A DNA stretch of 64,000 bases from the NCBI RefSeq assembly GCF_004114915.1, contig NZ_CP022219.1, forward strand, positions 4,184,501-4,248,500, in the 5' to 3' direction. The notes below the pieces were generated by a model, which worked only from the letters and a program-made list of their open reading frames with translations, made no database searches and was not told where the DNA came from. The DNA is from Bradyrhizobium guangxiense. Lineage in GTDB: Bacteria > Pseudomonadota > Alphaproteobacteria > Rhizobiales > Xanthobacteraceae. The translations under genes were made by a program, and so were the position numbers. Positions 8,190 through 15,416 of this stretch are shown piece by piece. How positions within the stretch are numbered: position 1 is the first letter of the stretch; every line of letters begins with the position of its first letter.

Positions 8190-8684
8190 ATGATCGATCT
8201 CGCCCAGGACACACCGTCCACCCCCCTTCTTCGTCTCGGCGCCCAGCCCATCGCGCTGACCGCCGCAGCGCTCCTGCTCCTGATCGCGGGGGTCACCTCG
8301 ATCGCGATCTGGCGTGCCTATACCGGGGCCGCACCTGAGACCGACCGGGTGGTGGCATCGCGGCAGCTCCAGGCACGGACCGCCCAGGCCTCCGAGCAGC
8401 TCGTCGAGAAGACCAAGGGGCTGGAGGCGACCCAACAGGAATCGATCGACCAGCTCCAGGTGGTGCAGGATCAGCTCCAGACCATGAAGCGGCTGATGGC
8501 GGCGCAGCAGGCCGATACCAAGCGCCTGTCCGAGCAGGTCGCGGCGCTGAACGAGTCCATCGACGGCCTGCGGCAGTCATTTGCCAGCGCACGGGCGACC
8601 GAGGTTGAGACACCCACGGTTACCCGCAGGAAACCGGCGCGGCACCGCGTCCATGCCAGTGCGCGCAAGGGCTCGCGCGGCTGA
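8190..8684 (+). CDS. Single-span membrane protein with coiled coil, function unknown
   Basis: The 164-residue protein has a short N-terminus, one membrane helix at about residues 22-42 (IALTAAALLLLIAGVTSIAI), then a Gln/Glu-rich segment (about 60-130) with heptad-like spacing such as QLQVVQDQLQTMKRLMAAQQ. It ends in a basic tail rich in Arg, Lys and His. This topology suggests an inner-membrane anchored coiled coil facing the periplasm or cytoplasm. I recognise no enzymatic motif. Similar unnamed proteins occur in bradyrhizobia as far as I recall. A terminator-like hairpin lies downstream at 8807-8849. Confidence 0.75.
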   Translation: MIDLAQDTPSTPLLRLGAQPIALTAAALLLLIAGVTSIAIWRAYTGAAPETDRVVASRQLQARTAQASEQLVEKTKGLEATQQESIDQLQVVQDQLQTMKRLMAAQQADTKRLSEQVAALNESIDGLRQSFASARATEVETPTVTRRKPARHRVHASARKGSRG

Positions 8685-8718
8685 GCAGCTCACGAAACCG
8701 CGACTAATTTTTTCGACT

Positions 8719-8734
8719 TGTGAACTGGATCACA
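8719..8734. promoter_or_regulatory. CRP-like palindrome TGTGA-N6-TCACA
   Basis: TGTGA, six bases (ACTGGA), TCACA is a perfect match to the classical CRP operator. It lies 35 bases after the stop at 8684 and upstream of a strong terminator, in a stretch with no protein gene. Bradyrhizobia carry several CRP/FNR-family regulators, but none can be assigned here. Confidence 0.4.
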
Positions 8735-8806
8735 TTCACCCGTGTGATTCCGCGCGATGCTCGCGGCTACCGGATGGCGTGAGCCGATTTCAATGTCCGG
8801 GGCTGG

Positions 8807-8849
8807 CAAGGTCGTTGACGGTATACTGCGTCAACGGCCTTGTTTTTTT
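8807..8849 (+). terminator. Rho-independent terminator
   Basis: CAAGGTCGTTGACG, an 8-base loop and CGTCAACGGCCTTG form a 14-pair stem with one G-T pair, followed directly by seven T residues. This is the clearest intrinsic terminator in the window. It ends either the 8190-8684 transcript or a separate small RNA beginning near 8740. Confidence 0.85.
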
Positions 8850-8874
8850 GGCCGGTCAGCCGGCGTGAAGGACG

Positions 8875-9270
8875 CTATTCGCAGACGTCGACGCGGCGGA
8901 TACGCCAGCCTGCCGGCGTCATGACGCGCTTGCGCACCACGTAGCAGCCGCCATAGCCATCATCGTAGCCGTAGCCGGTACCATAATAGTAGGGATCCCC
9001 GTAATAGGGGTACCCATAGCCGTAGCCGTAATAGCCGCCATACAAGCCGGCGCCGGCGATGCCCGCCCCGATCGCGACCCCGGGCCAGAAGCCGCCGCCA
9101 CGCCAATGGCCGCCATGGCCCCAGCCGCCCCCGCCATGACCCCAACCTCCATGACCCCAGCCGCCATGTCCGAAGCCGCCATGTCCGAAGCCCCGCGCCT
9201 GGGCCGCCTGCGGCACCGACAGCCCGACCACGGTGACGGCCAGCGCCGCCATTATCATCCTGCGTAACAT
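8875..9270 (-). CDS. Secreted Gly/His/Tyr-rich low-complexity protein
   Basis: The 131-residue protein begins with a Sec signal peptide (MLRRMIMAALAVTVVGLSVPQAAQA). A low-complexity region follows, built from repeats of GHGG and GWGHGG, then a Tyr/Gly-rich stretch with YGYGYPYYGDPYYYG, and a short C-terminal part with two Cys (GGCYVVRKRV and VDVCE). ATG 9270 is chosen because AGAGG lies ten bases upstream and the signal peptide then begins cleanly. The repeated His could bind metals, but that is only suggested by composition. Exported Gly-rich proteins of this sort are frequent in bradyrhizobia; function is unknown. Confidence 0.72.
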   Translation of the reverse strand: MLRRMIMAALAVTVVGLSVPQAAQARGFGHGGFGHGGWGHGGWGHGGGGWGHGGHWRGGGFWPGVAIGAGIAGAGLYGGYYGYGYGYPYYGDPYYYGTGYGYDDGYGGCYVVRKRVMTPAGWRIRRVDVCE

Positions 9271-9374
9271 CACTCGATCCTCTGCGCGGACACGCTCCAC
9301 GCTTCAAAGTGGGATCAAGCTATCGTCACTTGGGCATTCCGGACAGCCACACTGCCTCACTTCCGCGCGAGCGT

Positions 9375-9692
9375 TCAGCAGCCGCGACAGATGCTCTTGA
9401 GCTTCTTGTCGAGCATACGATTCTCGGCATTGACGGTCGCATCAGCCGCGCCGCCGGCGCCTGTGCCGGTCGTGACTCCGGAGCCCGGTCCGGAAGATTG
9501 AGCCGTGCCCAGGCTGTTGGTCCCGGGCGGCGGGGCCGGCGAGTTGGCGACACCTCCAGCCGATCCCGCAGCGCCGCCGGTCGATCCTGTGGACCCGCCG
9601 GTCGCCTGCGCGACGGCGGCAGTCGGCATCGCCGCGAGCGCGAAGACCAGGATCATGGTCCTGAGTGAGCCGATTGCACGCAATGCAGCCAT
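9375..9692 (-). CDS. Secreted Gly/Ser/Thr-rich small protein
   Basis: The 105-residue protein starts at ATG 9692, which has AGGAG at the right distance. A signal peptide (about residues 1-28, ending AAVAQA) precedes a low-complexity linker of Gly, Ser, Thr and Ala, and a short conserved-looking C-terminus ENRMLDKKLKSICRGC. The final pair of Cys might form a disulfide in the periplasm. No known domain is recognisable. A likely EcfG promoter (9715-9739) sits just upstream, which would place it in the general stress response. Confidence 0.68.
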   Translation of the reverse strand: MAALRAIGSLRTMILVFALAAMPTAAVAQATGGSTGSTGGAAGSAGGVANSPAPPPGTNSLGTAQSSGPGSGVTTGTGAGGAADATVNAENRMLDKKLKSICRGC

Positions 9693-9714
9693 CGGAAGTT
9701 CTCCTTTACCGGTC

Positions 9715-9739
9715 AACCGCCGCTGCGAAGTCCAGTTCC
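9715..9739 (-). promoter_or_regulatory. Probable EcfG-type promoter
   Basis: On the complement GGAAC (9739-9735), 16 bases, then GGTT (9718-9715). This is the same spacing as the perfect site at 7820-7844, with one mismatch in the -10 element (GGTT for CGTT). It is 22 bases upstream of the ATG at 9692. Confidence 0.45.
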
Positions 9740-9788
9740 GGAACGAATGCCGTCACATCGGCTTGAAGGCCTTAGGAGGCACATCACG

Positions 9789-9953
9789 ATGACCGATCGC
9801 GATCCCTTTGCGGAGGGCGAACGCGCCGCGCGCGACAGCATTCCGCGCGAGGCCAATCCTTACCTCGACGGCAGCGATGAGCATGCGCCGTGGGCCGCCG
9901 GCCACGAGAAGGTCGCCGGCGCCATCGAAGCGAGCGAATCCGAAGGGCGCTGA
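9789..9953 (+). CDS. Small RMF/CrpP-like protein
   Basis: The 54-residue protein has a strong ribosome-binding site (TTAGGAGG at 9771-9778). Its pattern, EGERAARDSIPREANPY, then about seven residues and WAAGHEKV, follows the spacing of ribosome modulation factor and CrpP-type proteins, which read roughly A-x2-G, then NPY or CPY, then W-x2-G. RMF-like proteins bind ribosomes or other targets in starved cells. The match is by eye on a very short protein, so the name is tentative; small acidic stress proteins of other origin are possible. It is divergent from the secreted protein gene at 9375-9692. Confidence 0.6.
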   Translation: MTDRDPFAEGERAARDSIPREANPYLDGSDEHAPWAAGHEKVAGAIEASESEGR

Positions 9954-9982
9954 CGCGCCGCTCGTGGGGTGCACACCGACGG

Positions 9983-11677
9983 CTATGCGGCCGCCACCAT
10001 TTTCTCGGTCCGGTCCTCGACCATGGTCACGAACATGTGGGACTCTTCGCCGGCGCCGCCGATCTGAACCCGCCGCGCAGAAATCACGCGGCGCCCGCGC
10101 GCCGGATTGTCGATGGTGTCGATGATCGGCTCGAGCTGCTGCTTCTGCGCAAGCAGCTGCTGGTCGCGCCGCTCGATCAATTCGGCCGCTTCCGCGGAGA
10201 ACAATTCCCGCGCGGTCTTGCCGATGAGCTCGCTGCGCGTCATGCCGATCATCTTCTCGGCCGCCTTGTTGACGAAGACGTAGCGCAAATTGCGCGCATC
10301 TTTGGCGATGATGCCCTCGGCCACGTTCTCGATGATGGTGGCAAGGAAGCGCTCCATCCGCTCGAGAATGCGCTCACGCTGACGCTGTTCGGTCACGTCC
10401 TCCTGCACCGAAACCCAGCCGCCGCCGTCCATCGGACGCTCGTAGATCTTGATGGTGCGGCCGTCGTTCAAGGCGATTTCGTAGGCCGTCGGCTCGCGCC
10501 TCGCGATGCGGCCGAGGACCCCTGCGACATATTTCGCGACGTCGCCATTGAACAGCCCGCTCTTGACCCGGTGTTGGAGGATTTCCTCGAGCGTCGATCC
10601 AGCCTGAATCGTGTCGGGCAGATTGTAGATCTTCCGGTAGTTGGCATTCATCGCCACCACGTTGGCCTTGCTGTCGAGCATGATCAGGCCCTGCGGCATG
10701 CTGTTGATCGCCGCCGAAAGTTGCCACTTCTTGGCCTGGTACTTGTCGTTGAACTGGTCGCGCTCGGTCATCGCCGCGTCGCGCGCCTGCGCGGTGCCGA
10801 GTTCGAGCTCCTCGAGCTCGAAGATGCGTGCCACCGCGTCGCGGAAGTTCTGCACGGCGCGGGCAAGACGCCCGATCTCGTCGTGGCGGCCGAGATGCGG
10901 CACCTCGCTCTTGACGTCGCCTTGCGCGATCCGGTCGGTCGCGAGCGTGATTTCGGACAGCGCGCCGACGACCGAGCTGCGCATGACGACGACGTTGAAC
11001 GCCGCCAGCATCAGGGCGGCAAGCCCGAGCGCGAACAGATAGGCGGCCGCATAGTGGTTCTCGTTAGCCAGTTCGTCCGCTTCGCTGGCGCGTTGCCTAT
11101 AGATCCGCTCGAGCGCCTCGATATCGCTGTTGAGCTCACTGCGCACGGTCCGGTTGGCGTCGTTGGCGCCCCATTCGCGCGCCGCGGCCGGGCTGATCTC
11201 CACTCCGCGCCGCACCAGCTCCTGGCGGAAGTCGATGAACTGCATGATGCGCTGGCGGAAGCTCGCGAACAGTTCGGCGTCGTCGTCGCCGACGTTTTTG
11301 TCCATGCTGTTCACGGCCTCGGCCAGCTCGCGGTTGCGCCGTAGCAGCCCGTCCGCAAACTGCTTCGCCGCGCTGCGATCGGCCGACATGTAGATGCCGC
11401 GTGATTCCATCACGATGGCGTAGATCAGCGCATTGATGTGTCCGACGCCGATCGCCGCCTCCGCGGACGAGGCATGCATGTGACGATAAGTCGTCTGCAG
11501 CCGCACCGACTGGACCGACATCACCATGAGGAAGGTGGTGACGATCCCAAGGAAGGCGGCAATGCTGTACACCTTCTCGGCAACGGTGAGCGTGTCGGTG
11601 CCGCGCGCGAACCTGACAAACTTCTTCAATAATTTGGTTCCGGCAGCAAAGCCGGAATCCAGCACCGTCGCATCCAT
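9983..11677 (-). CDS. Membrane PAS-domain sensor with HAMP but no output domain
   Basis: The 564-residue protein has a first membrane helix at about residues 36-58, a periplasmic helical sensor of about 150 residues, and a second helix near 208-228. A HAMP linker follows (about 232-285, ending EIGRLARAVQNFRDAV), then a short coiled coil and two PAS domains (about 315-425 and 435-555; the second contains VNKAAEKMIGMTRSELIGKTARELF). It stops after the second PAS with no histidine kinase, GGDEF, EAL or methyl-accepting module. It may signal through a partner or be a truncated derivative of a larger sensor. ATG 11677 follows GGGAGGAG. Confidence 0.85.
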   Translation of the reverse strand: MDATVLDSGFAAGTKLLKKFVRFARGTDTLTVAEKVYSIAAFLGIVTTFLMVMSVQSVRLQTTYRHMHASSAEAAIGVGHINALIYAIVMESRGIYMSADRSAAKQFADGLLRRNRELAEAVNSMDKNVGDDDAELFASFRQRIMQFIDFRQELVRRGVEISPAAAREWGANDANRTVRSELNSDIEALERIYRQRASEADELANENHYAAAYLFALGLAALMLAAFNVVVMRSSVVGALSEITLATDRIAQGDVKSEVPHLGRHDEIGRLARAVQNFRDAVARIFELEELELGTAQARDAAMTERDQFNDKYQAKKWQLSAAINSMPQGLIMLDSKANVVAMNANYRKIYNLPDTIQAGSTLEEILQHRVKSGLFNGDVAKYVAGVLGRIARREPTAYEIALNDGRTIKIYERPMDGGGWVSVQEDVTEQRQRERILERMERFLATIIENVAEGIIAKDARNLRYVFVNKAAEKMIGMTRSELIGKTARELFSAEAAELIERRDQQLLAQKQQLEPIIDTIDNPARGRRVISARRVQIGGAGEESHMFVTMVEDRTEKMVAAA

Positions 11678-11795
11678 GGCGCCGCTCCTCCCGGTTGAAA
11701 ACGCTCAAGGATAAGCGTGATCGCGCTAGCGGAGGATTAAAATCCCAGCCTGTATTCTTACGGTGCGGAACCGCGGCGTGCGGGCCGCGGGCTTC

Positions 11796-12326
11796 TCAAC
11801 CGATCCGCTTCAGGCCCTTCTTGAAACGTGGACCGTTGGCCACGTAGAACCTCGCCGCGCTCCCCATCTTCTGCACCTGGGCGTCGTCGAGCGTGCGGAT
11901 CACGCGCGCCGGGGAGCCGATGATCAGGGAACGCTCGGGGAACTCCTTGCCCTCGGTGATGACGGAACCGGCACCGACGATGCTGTTGCGGCCGATCTTG
12001 GCGCCGTTCATCACGATCGAGCCCATGCCAATGAGCGCGCCCTCCTCGATGGTGCAGCCATGCAGGATGACGTTGTGGCCTACCGTGCAGTTCCTGCCGA
12101 TGTGAAGCGGAAAGCCGAGATCAGTATGGCAGGGCGAGCCGTCCTGCACATTGGCGCCCTCGCCGATCTCGATCCACTCATTGTCGCCGCGCAGCACGGC
12201 GCCGAACCAGACGCTCGCACCCGGCTTCAGGCGCACGCGGCCGATCACGGTCGCGGTCTCCGCGATGAAATAATTGCCGTCGGCGGGAAGATCGGGCGCC
12301 TGCCCGTCGAGCTCGTAGATCGCCAT
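11796..12326 (-). CDS. Gamma-carbonic anhydrase family protein
   Basis: The 176-residue protein is a left-handed beta-helix with hexapeptide repeats. The three zinc-ligand histidines expected for the family are visible in SPCHTD and in GHNVILHGC. Family members hydrate carbon dioxide or act as related (YrdA/PaaY-type) proteins, and many have no measurable activity. The length is normal for the family. The gene stands alone on the minus strand between the PAS sensor and a small membrane protein, so neighbours give no functional clue. Confidence 0.88.
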   Translation of the reverse strand: MAIYELDGQAPDLPADGNYFIAETATVIGRVRLKPGASVWFGAVLRGDNEWIEIGEGANVQDGSPCHTDLGFPLHIGRNCTVGHNVILHGCTIEEGALIGMGSIVMNGAKIGRNSIVGAGSVITEGKEFPERSLIIGSPARVIRTLDDAQVQKMGSAARFYVANGPRFKKGLKRIG

Positions 12327-12413
12327 GGAGGTCTCCTGTCACGTCGACCTCAGCCATAGCGAAACGGCGGCGAAGAGGCAAAGGGCCGGCCACCCAGGAC
12401 CATCGGCCGGGCG

Positions 12414-12743
12414 TCAGCCCAGAACACCGGCCGCGCGCAGCGTCATCAGGAAGAAGGTGCCGCTCATCATGCTCCAGAAGCCGGCGATGAGCGTCGCCAT
12501 CATCACGAACTCGGCGCGGCGGCTTTCCACCCGCAGGCCGCGCAGCGTGTTGCGCATGATGATGAAGGGCGCGGCGAACACCAGGAACGGCACCGCCGCG
12601 AACGTCTTCGGCGCCACGCCGGCCTGCAGCAGGCCGAAGCCTGCGGGCCGTTGCGTGGCCGCCTGATATCCGTTCACGAGCGCGCCGGCGAGCGCGAAAC
12701 CGATGCAGATCGAGAAGAAGGTATTGAGAGCTTCAGGTGTCAT
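12414..12743 (-). CDS. Small integral membrane protein, function unknown
   Basis: The 109-residue protein has three probable membrane segments: FFSICIGFALAGALVNGY, FAAVPFLVFAAPFIIM and EFVMMATLIAGFWSMMSGTFF. No catalytic motif is seen. It resembles the uncharacterised DUF6949-type family from memory, which I cannot verify here. The stop is 88 bases from the gamma-carbonic anhydrase start, on the same strand, so the two may be co-transcribed. Confidence 0.75.
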   Translation of the reverse strand: MTPEALNTFFSICIGFALAGALVNGYQAATQRPAGFGLLQAGVAPKTFAAVPFLVFAAPFIIMRNTLRGLRVESRRAEFVMMATLIAGFWSMMSGTFFLMTLRAAGVLG

Positions 12744-12964
12744 CGGAACGGTCCGCCCTTACGCAACGCCACCGCCTTCCTGTGACAAATCGTGCTGGTT
12801 AACGCTACATTATCCTTAAGGGAAGGTTAATGCCGCCGCCCCTCCCGCGCAGGGCCGTCTCCGCCTGCCGCAGCCGCGAGCGCTGCGCGAAATCGCCGCC
12901 GCATGGCATATTCGCCGCTGATTCGTCGGCCATCGGCCGACGTCCGGTTCGACTTCGCAAGCTC

Positions 12965-13672
12965 ATGACGGTGTTCTCGGCAGCTCCCTTCAGGTCCTCC
13001 CGCATGCGCGCCCGGGCGCATGTCGTCCCGGTCGTGCTCGGCGGCATTGCTGCGGCGTGCGCGGCCGCGCTCGTCGCCTATTTGCTGTGGCCGACCTGGG
13101 GCACCGGCGGCGCCAACGCCCCGGACAAGCTGCCGGTGAGCGTCGGCGGCACGCTGTTCAACCTGCCCGTCAACGCAATCCGCATGAAGATCCAGCGCCA
13201 CTCCGGACCGCAGGAGCGCATCGATCTCGACTTCCTCTATCCCTCGCTCGATCCGCCCGGCGCGCCGAAGCACGTTACCGCCGACACCGTGGAAGCGGCG
13301 GTGCAGACGATCGACCGCATCTTCCTGTCGATCGCGGCGCATCACGATGCGCTCTCGCCCGAGCAGCGAATGGCCACGATCTATCCACGCTATCTCGACC
13401 AGGCTGCGGCGACGCCCGTGGACGGCCTGATGATGCGGATGTTTCGCACTGAGACCCCTTACGGCAGCGAGGACCTCTATTCCGCCGCAAGCCCGGCGCT
13501 GACGGCGCGCTGCACCCGCGATGCGGCGACGCCGGGCATGTGCCTGTCTGAGCGCCGCGTCGGCGGCGCCGACCTCACCTTCCGCTTTCCACGCAGCTGG
13601 CTCTCGCAATGGAGCGAGGTGGCGGGGGCGATGGACAGGCTGACGGCGCAATTGCGCGGTCCGAAGGGCTGA
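12965..13672 (+). CDS. Membrane-anchored periplasmic protein, function unknown
   Basis: The 235-residue protein has one N-terminal membrane helix (VVPVVLGGIAAACAAALVAYLLW) and a soluble C-terminal part of about 190 residues, probably periplasmic. Three Cys near residues 180-195 (CTRDAATPGMCLSERR) may form a disulfide. The start is uncertain: ATG 12965 and ATG 13004 lack good ribosome-binding sites. An ATG at 12830 has AAGGGAAGG upstream but adds 45 residues that look non-coding (rich in Arg, Pro and Cys). No family is recognised. A 30-base repeat follows the stop at 13704-13733. Confidence 0.65.
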   Translation: MTVFSAAPFRSSRMRARAHVVPVVLGGIAAACAAALVAYLLWPTWGTGGANAPDKLPVSVGGTLFNLPVNAIRMKIQRHSGPQERIDLDFLYPSLDPPGAPKHVTADTVEAAVQTIDRIFLSIAAHHDALSPEQRMATIYPRYLDQAAATPVDGLMMRMFRTETPYGSEDLYSAASPALTARCTRDAATPGMCLSERRVGGADLTFRFPRSWLSQWSEVAGAMDRLTAQLRGPKG

Positions 13673-13703
13673 GCGTGGCCGTTCGGCCTGGCGTCCAAAG
13701 CAG

Positions 13704-13733
13704 AAACTGCGAAAACAACCCCATGCACAGTAG
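13704..13733. repeat. 30-base dispersed repeat, copy 1
   Basis: The segment running from AAACTGCG to CACAGTAG is identical over all 30 bases to 55427-55456. It lies just after a stop codon (13672) in both cases. Function unknown. Confidence 0.8.
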
Positions 13734-13950
13734 CCAAGCGCCTGTGATGTTTCGTATTTTTCGAAGTCAATTTCGGGCGCAGGATGTCAGCATGGGGCGC
13801 GGACGCAAGACGCGTCTCCTGTAGCCCGCAGCGCGCTGCGCATTCTTACAAGGAAGTCGAATGAGGGGGCCGTGATGCTGCGGTCCATCATTGAGCCAAC
13901 GGTCCACGCATAGCGCGGCCCGTTGGCTCGCAGCAATGACCCAGGAGAGA

Positions 13951-14169
13951 CTATTCCTGATCGACGAGATCGTCCTCGAGGATCGCCATCTGGAACTGGA
14001 ACGAGCGATCGTCGTCCTCGTCGTCGACGAACAGCACGCCGATGAATTCCTCGCCGATATAGACTTCGGCGGAATCGTCCTTCTTCGGCCGCGGCACGAC
14101 GCGGATCTTGGGATTGCCGAATACGCGCTTCAGATACGCATCCAACTTTCTGACTTCTTTGACGTCCAC
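13951..14169 (-). CDS. DUF3126 family protein
   Basis: The 72-residue protein is a small alphaproteobacterial family recognisable by the start MDVKEVRKLDAYLKRVFGN, a middle PRPKKDDSAEVYIG and an acidic patch VDDEDDDRSFQFQMAILEDDL. No biochemical role is established. It lies 131 bases downstream of cysE on the same strand, and this neighbour pair recurs in the order as I recall, which may point to sulfur or cysteine metabolism. Confidence 0.85.
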   Translation of the reverse strand: MDVKEVRKLDAYLKRVFGNPKIRVVPRPKKDDSAEVYIGEEFIGVLFVDDEDDDRSFQFQMAILEDDLVDQE

Positions 14170-14259
14170 GGCAAGTCTCCGATCGAAAATGGTCGGCGGG
14201 TTTTAGGACGAGATGCGACGAACCGCCAGCATGAATTGCCAAAGAATTTGGGGACGGAA

Positions 14260-14280
14260 AGGGCCGGAAAACCCGGCCCT
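14260..14280 (-). terminator. Probable terminator hairpin after cysE
   Basis: AGGGCCGG and CCGGCCCT form an 8-pair GC-rich stem with a 5-base loop, 20 bases after the cysE stop. The T-run on the minus strand is short (TTTCC), so termination may be partial and allow read-through into the DUF3126 gene. Confidence 0.5.
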
Positions 14281-14300
14281 CTTGAGCATCGATCCAGGTC

Positions 14301-15125
14301 TCAAAGCCCCATGGCGTTGATCATCTGGTCCATGGTGCGCGATGGCTCGGCGCAGCCGGCCTCGCCGACGATCTTGGCCGGCACGCCTGCGACCGTGACG
14401 TTGTGCGGCACCGGCTTGACCACGACCGAGCCGGCGGCGATGCGCGCGCAATGGCCGATCTCGATGTTGCCGAGGATTTTTGCGCCGGCGCCGATCAGGA
14501 CACCGTGACGAATCTTGGGATGACGATCCTCGTTCTCCTTGCCAGTGCCGCCGAGCGTGACGCCGTGCAGGATCGAGACGTCGTCCTCGATCACCGCCGT
14601 CTCGCCACAGACGAAGCCGGTGGCGTGGTCGAGGAAGATGCCGCGGCCGATGCGTGCGGCAGGATTGATGTCGGTCTGGAACACCGCGGAGGCGCGGCTC
14701 TGGAGATAATACGCAAAATCCTTGCGGCCCTTCAGATAGAGCCAGTGCGCCAGGCGATGGGTCTGGATCGCGTGGAAGCCCTTGAAGTAGAGCAAGGGAT
14801 CGATGAAGCGCGAGGTCGCGGGATCGCGGTCATAGACGGCGACGAGATCGGCGCGGAAGGCGTTGCCGATATCGGGATCGTCGCGCAGCGCGTCGATATA
14901 GGCTTGGCGCACGAGGTCGCCCGACAATGCGGAGTGGTCGAGCCGTTCGGCAACCCGGTGGACCACCGAATCTTCCAGGCGGCTGTGATGCAGCACAGAT
15001 GAATAAATGAAGGTCGCAAGCTCCGGCTCGCGACGGACGATGTCCTCCGCTTCGCCCCGGATCCGGTCCCAGATCGGATCGAGCGATGCGAGCTTTCCTC
15101 CCGGATTGACCTGATGCACTGCCAT
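14301..15125 (-). CDS. cysE: Serine O-acetyltransferase
   Basis: The 274-residue enzyme makes O-acetylserine from serine and acetyl-CoA, the first step of cysteine synthesis. It has the helical N-terminal SATase domain (residues 15-140, with DPATSRFIDPLLYFKGFHAIQTHRLAHWL) and a C-terminal left-handed beta-helix with hexapeptide repeats. The active-site segment GRGIFLDHATGFVCGETAVIEDD includes the catalytic His, and GGTGKENEDRHPKI is typical. Length is normal. ATG 15125 is preferred to an ATG at 15299, because the extra 58 residues are not family-like. A 14-base direct repeat lies immediately upstream (15127-15153). Confidence 0.95.
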   Translation of the reverse strand: MAVHQVNPGGKLASLDPIWDRIRGEAEDIVRREPELATFIYSSVLHHSRLEDSVVHRVAERLDHSALSGDLVRQAYIDALRDDPDIGNAFRADLVAVYDRDPATSRFIDPLLYFKGFHAIQTHRLAHWLYLKGRKDFAYYLQSRASAVFQTDINPAARIGRGIFLDHATGFVCGETAVIEDDVSILHGVTLGGTGKENEDRHPKIRHGVLIGAGAKILGNIEIGHCARIAAGSVVVKPVPHNVTVAGVPAKIVGEAGCAEPSRTMDQMINAMGL

Positions 15126-15416
15126 GGATTTGCTCTTTGGGATTTGCTCTTTTGAATGGGCTCGTTTGGCCAGTTCTATAACATAGTCTAGGCGGCAAAG
15201 TCCTGACCGGCTTGCCTGAGAGTGAACTTTGGCTTGCCCCGCAAAAGCATAGCAAAACGTTGAAACACAACAGTTTCTTCCGACGCCCCCAAGCGGCAAG
15301 GTCGGCTCAAAATGGTCAGAGTTTTGCCAAATTCAAGCCGGGCGGCCTCAAACTATTGGTGAATTCTCCTTGAACCGCTATTGCGAGCATGGTCCGAAGC
15401 GAGGACGGGAGCAGTC

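Noticed and set aside
12830..12964. N-terminal extension of the membrane protein from ATG 12830
   Set aside because: The ribosome-binding site looks good, but the added 45 residues are Arg, Pro and Cys rich and do not resemble a protein N-terminus; noted as alternative.
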